NCBI RefSeq assembly: GCF_030704535.1
Contig: NC_081820.1
Coordinates: forward strand, 26,951,001 to 27,015,000
Length of the DNA stretch: 64,000 nt
DNA from: Vitis vinifera
Lineage: Eukaryota; Streptophyta; Magnoliopsida; Vitales; Vitaceae
Reading direction: 5' to 3'
Shown: positions 59,496-64,000 of the stretch, one piece after another
Layout of the letters: every line of letters begins with the position of its first letter
How positions within the stretch are numbered: the stretch's first letter is position 1
The notes under the pieces: model-generated
The model's input: the letters and a program-made list of their open reading frames with translations, nothing else
Told to the model about the DNA's origin: nothing
Database searches by the model: none
Position numbers and translations under genes: made by a program

Positions 59496-62286
59496 TTGCT
59501 TGCTGTCCCCACGACTTCTTCCTTCACTAATTTATAATGGTCGGTTCTTTACTCGATCTTTGTTTTGGAGATGGAGGTCCTCAAAACTCCCTCTTATCTA
59601 CTGCTTGGAACAAGCATTCCAAGGGCTATTTATGCAGCAGCATTATTCTATTACTCACTTTCAAAGCTCAGTTGAGCAATAGGACGATTCAAAACCTGAA
59701 TTATTTGGGGGACGCCATCTCCTGAAACACGATGCCACGGGAAATAGGCGGGGGCTTTTGCTTATCACCAATATACTGCATTGGATGAAAAAGGTAAGAG
59801 TTCCACATTTGATCCTCAATCTTATTTACTTGTATTTCATTTAAAATGCTCTAAAATATGTTAGATTTTGAACTGTGCCTAGCAAGCTGATAATTGATGC
59901 TGTTGGATTCATTAATGAAAGGGCATGTGTGTCTTAGTCTTAGCCTTTCCTCCTTCCCTAATCCATTATGTTTTTATAAAAAAATTGTGTTTTGTTAAAT
60001 ATCATCTCCCTCATGCCAAAGCTCCTCCTTGGCTTGGTTTTGTTGCTTTTGTATTATGTATTTCTGTCTACACTAGTTTTGGTAGTTTATCATTAAGAAA
60101 AATGACTCTCTTTGGTTTTATTCTTAAAAATCCGAAAGAAAATAGAATACAATTAAAATTAATTAAAGGTTTATATAATTTTAATTTTGTATAAAAAATT
60201 AAAATAATTGGAATGAGTTAAGAGTAACGTGTGAATAAATTATTGATTTTAAATTTATTTATTTTTACTCTTTCTCTATTTTTTTTCTTCCTACTGTTGA
60301 AATCAAACATATCCTAGTAAAAGCATTGGGAATAAAACACAAAAACGGTTAGTTACATTGTTAATCCCTTTTTCTAAGTCTCGAACTTTTATCAAAATTA
60401 CCTAAATACCTTCAGAAAGCTGTGGCAGTTAAGCGCTTGTTGACCATTTTGGTGTCTTAGTTCAGAGCATTAAGAAATTGAGCCAAAGAGAAAGGGGAAT
60501 CGGGCGAGTATAAATATGGAATAAGCGTAAGACAGCAAAACTAAATTAACGTTCGTATTCATTCATCTTCTTTGGTTATTAGAAAGTTTGAGTGAAAATA
60601 AATAAATAAAATAATTTAAAAATTCTAATAAAATGTTCTCATATTTTGTTGCTGATGAATGCATTGACGAAAGAAAATAAATTGTGAGAATACATTTGTT
60701 TTCAATTTTTTAGAAGGAATATGTGAAAGAAAGAGTATGATTGGTTTAGTAACCACTTCCAAACAATCAAACATGTTTTTAAGAATTAGACAATCATTTT
60801 CTTGAGTTAAAAATTAATTTCAGAGCTTGGTTTGGTACTTTTTTTCTTTTTATTTTTAGAAATAAAAAGTAGGAATAAATTCTATATGAGAATTCAACGT
60901 CTCGTACAAAAAGAAAAGAATAAATGTATAACATGCCCCTAAAATTTATTTTTATAAATTTTTAAAATTTGAGATAGTAAAAGGTTTTTAATACCATAAT
61001 TCTTTTAAATAGTTTTTAAACCGGTTATCTTTTGAAAACCTTTTAAGATTTCTTGTATTACTACTATTTTTATTTTAAAATCAGAAAATTGGAAGTGCAT
61101 CGGATTTTGAAGTTTTTCTTAAAAAAGATAAATTATTTTATTTTTTTCTAAACAATTTGATTTTGAAAAAGTATTAAAAAAATGGTTTTTTAATCTTTGA
61201 TTTTACAATGAAAAATGGAAAAAAAATTTAAATTAATTAAAATTTTATATATTTTAAATTTATTTAATTTTGTATAAGAAAATTAAAATTAAGTGATGGA
61301 TTTAAAATAGAATATAAAAATAATTTATTGATTTTAAATTTTTGTTTATTCTATCTCTATTTTCTTTCTTATTGATGGAAATTTAACTTTTAAAGTGAAC
61401 ATGGTTAAAATAATGAAATGAATCATCTCACTATTTTGTGGAATAATTGGAGGATGGTATGGTACAATTATACACCTAAAATCCGAAACTTGCTTTCATC
61501 AGTAAGACAAAAAAAAAAAAAAAAATCCAGGACAAATCAAAAACATAATGAGCAAAAACAGCCGACAGCCAACCCAGCTTTAGTTCGTTAACAGTCAATT
61601 CATGGTCCGGCAAACAATCAAATTCAGATAGTTTCCTCTTTTAGACAAAACGCATCTTGACATGTCATTAGTTAACAAATCTTTGAAGTTGATGTTCTTG
61701 AAAACGATTATAAAAAAATAAATTTTAATTATTTTTTAGGATAAAATTTTATTTAAAAACCCAAATATGAAAAATGAAATTTTTTAATAATAATAATAAA
61801 CTCCACTTCTTTGAAGGAAAAATCGGGTATGAAATGCTTTTAACATTTCCCTCTACTTCCCCCGTTACCCATACATAAAATCATCTAATTTCCAAAACCA
61901 AATTGATAATAAATAAATAAACGTAAATAGAGAGGGTTAAGGGAATACCACAGGTTCAATCTGGCCAGAGAACTGGAACAAGGAGAAGGAAATGAAAAAG
62001 GTCAGAATACCCAAATCATGAAGTAAAAGTTCTCAAAAGGCTCCTGCTTATGATCCAACAAAATTAAAGTCTACAATAGCATAACTGTTAAGCCAACAGC
62101 AGGCTGTAAACTACAATGGAGTCTAGTAGAGGACTATGAGCCCGAAACAACAACTCAATATCGGCACGCACAAACACCATTGATAAAACTAAAGCAAGGA
62201 GACTAGTACTTCTTTCTGCTATTCAACTAATGCAGGCAACCACAAATTTAACGGTTTAGAAAGAGGAAAGGGGAGGGAGTAGCAGA
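59496..62286. other. 3' region of the RabGAP gene, spacer with MITE pieces, and 3' UTR of the cytochrome b5 gene
   Basis: The first few hundred bases are probably 3' UTR. At about 60100-60315 and 61190-61400 there are AT-rich elements with TTTGGTTTTATTC...GAAATCAAACATATC-type termini, like the family in PLR1 intron 5 but decayed. Around 61880-62280 composition recovers, as expected for the 3' UTR of the minus-strand gene. No other gene is supported. Confidence 0.4.
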
Positions 62287-62703
62287 CTATTCCTTTTTGG
62301 TGTATTGTCGAACCACAAAGGCTAAGCCCAAGATCAACAGGGGCACAAGGAATTGTAAAATCTTAATCACAAATTCAGAGGTCTTATCATGATTGTAGGC
62401 GGCTTGCTGGGCTGGAATGAAAGTCCGTTTTAGAGGAACGCTTGAGGGATCGATCTCACCAATGTAGTATTTTTCCATCATGTCTCTGGCTGCATCACTG
62501 TGGCCTACATCTTCAAAATCATTTGTCGCATCCTTCCCTGCAGAAGAAAATTCAGTCACTTTGTGTGTAGGGGCACTAATCGGTTTGGTAGACAACAGGG
62601 TGTGAGATTGGCTAGAGGTGATATATGATAACTTACCAGTTGCTGATAGCAAAACTTCATCACCTCCAGGATGATCATCCATGAACGGAGTTACATCATA
62701 CAC
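62287..62703 (-). CDS. CB5: Cytochrome b5, ER tail-anchored isoform, 3' part only
   Basis: The protein carries electrons to fatty-acid desaturases and other ER oxidases. Two exons are visible in transcript order: 62703-62637 and 62537-62287 (stop TAG). The first coding exon must lie beyond the right edge, so at least the first 30 or so residues are missing. The visible part starts [14 protein letters not shown] with the first haem-ligand His, has the second His in [20 protein letters not shown], and ends in one hydrophobic tail segment followed by RQYTKKE, the layout of a C-terminal ER anchor. Splice phases agree (phase 1). The motifs fit plant CB5-B/D/E isoforms. From memory, CB5-E (At5g53560) neighbours the RabGAP and PLR1 genes in Arabidopsis. 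Confidence 0.93.
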   Translation of the reverse strand: MYDVTPFMDDHPGGDEVLLSATGKLSYITSSQSHTLLSTKPISAPTHKVTEFSSAGKDATNDFEDVGHSDAARDMMEKYYIGEIDPSSVPLKRTFIPAQQAAYNHDKTSEFVIKILQFLVPLLILGLAFVVRQYTKKE

Positions 62704-64000
62704 CTGTTACAATAGATGGAGATTTTAAAATTTTATCAACAAATTAAATAGAATAGAATAAAGTCACCAACATCCAAAACTATGTCACATTCAAAATTGC
62801 AGGGCAGGATGGACTCCATTGTTGATGTTGCATTCAACTATTAAAAAGCCCTTAAGAATGATACTTTGAGAAATCATAAATTACAAGGTCCTCAAAAATG
62901 AACTTCAAAATTCTGTAAAATGATTTGTTGAGGCAGGTACATTCAAATGATAAAACAAAGTTGGAAAATATATACAATAAATAAGTATGTTTTTGCTATA
63001 ACATTCCATCATGTTCAGCATAAATTATGAGGAGAAAAGAACTACCAAATATCAACTGGAATTGGAATCCATCTAATTCAGCTCTCTTTACATCAAAAAC
63101 TTCTATCATTTGCTCTTGCTCAAGGATTTCCTGAGCAGGGTTGTGAAACAACCTAAGCATCCATAAATACTCTTTTTATCTGGATTGGATGCTATGGGTA
63201 AGAATGATAATTTTTTGTCTTAAAACATGACTGAAGCCTGAAGGTCATCATTTTACATGTCAGGTTAGTTAATTCTTACTTTCTGTTCTAAGTGACCATT
63301 AAGAGCTGTCTCCTAAAATTTCCTCTTGTTCTTGGACATTTCTGATTAAGGAGCCATGGGGGTTCCTTTGGATGCTTTACTTCACGATTAGACCCATGTC
63401 TTCACATGGCTGTTACAGTACAACTAGATTTTTCGCTTTCCTTTGCACACATTTTCTATGCAACTAGAAAGCAATAAATAGCCAAAGGATTATCAGAGCA
63501 TGGTCTTGATTCTCTTCTGAGAATAATACTTGATATAAATGAGTAGCAATAATACTTAATTTCTAAGAGTAGCTTATAGAACATTTTGCCTTGGCCTATT
63601 AAGAAGGAGAAATAGAACGTTTTGACTCAACAACAGGAAAGCTAAACTGAGTTTATATTCTGAGATTTATATAATCACCCACTTAAATATATAACAACGC
63701 AACCAACTTAATAAGTTTCTCGCCAGTCTAGCAACTAAGATACATAATTCTCAAAGCCATGAAATCCTTAAAATAATGAAATGCAGCTTTTGTTCTTTTG
63801 CTTCCAGAAATGAAAAATAGCAAAATTAAGATTCGAATCAGATACAACATCTGTCAAAGTTATGGCTACCCCTTTGATGCAAAGATGATTCTTGAAAAGG
63901 TAAGAAAAAGAAAAGCATTATAAACTCCCAAATTAGCCAGAAAACAAAAGCCTTCACTGTACCGAGTCTATAACCACCAAATAACTTAATTAAGAAAATT
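62704..64000 (-). other. Intron of the cytochrome b5 gene, running off the window
   Basis: The acceptor of exon 2 lies at 62704-62705 and no upstream exon (the expected FEEV...KDCWLII region) is visible in either frame to 64000. At least 1.3 kb of this stretch is therefore first intron. No repeat or RNA gene is recognised in it. Confidence 0.6.

Overview
This window is plant nuclear DNA: AT-rich, with spliced genes (GT-AG introns, some over 1 kb), plastid transit peptides, a nuclear tRNA and many nested repeats. Gene content and repeat style fit a core eudicot, and grapevine (Vitis) is my best guess. The guess rests on recalled repeat styles and gene order, not on a search.

Region 1 (1-11.6 kb) holds no gene I can defend. 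It is built of degraded repeats: a terminal MITE piece, short tandem repeats, and two long arms of one repeat family in inverted orientation (about 2.47-5.01 kb and 6.19-8.99 kb). A third, direct copy lies at 25.5-27.7 kb. Region 2 (11.65-15.0 kb) is a complete ten-exon subtilisin-like protease of the SBT3 type. Directly downstream (15.17-23.48 kb) is a nested fossil: a broken minus-strand Copia element interrupted by a young TRIM element and two Gypsy-like solo LTRs. All three insertions have readable target-site duplications. Region 3 (23.5-31.4 kb) is AT-rich and repeat-rich again.

Region 4 (31.4-64 kb) is the gene-bearing half. In order it holds an HD-Zip I transcription factor of the HB7/HB12 type (+), a tRNA-Leu(UAG) (+), chloroplast pyridoxal reductase PLR1 (+), the ubiquitin-ribosomal protein eL40 fusion (-), 6-phosphogluconolactonase (+), a TBC/RabGAP protein (+) and the 3' part of an ER cytochrome b5 (-), whose first exon lies beyond the window. 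The eL40 and phosphogluconolactonase genes are divergent and share a 642-bp promoter interval. The large introns hold SINEs, MITEs, an old TRIM and local tandem duplications.

These are housekeeping functions: vitamin B6 salvage, the oxidative pentose phosphate pathway, ribosome and ubiquitin supply, Rab GTPase control and ER electron transfer. They form no operon-like unit. From memory, the cytochrome b5 - RabGAP - PLR1 and RabGAP - phosphogluconolactonase neighbourhoods also occur in Arabidopsis (At5g53560-80 and At5g24390-400). I see no clearly new biological system. The most useful leads are two competing first exons (one a possible uORF) of the RabGAP gene, a possible plastid/peroxisome dual-targeting arrangement in the phosphogluconolactonase, and the well-resolved nested retroelement cluster.
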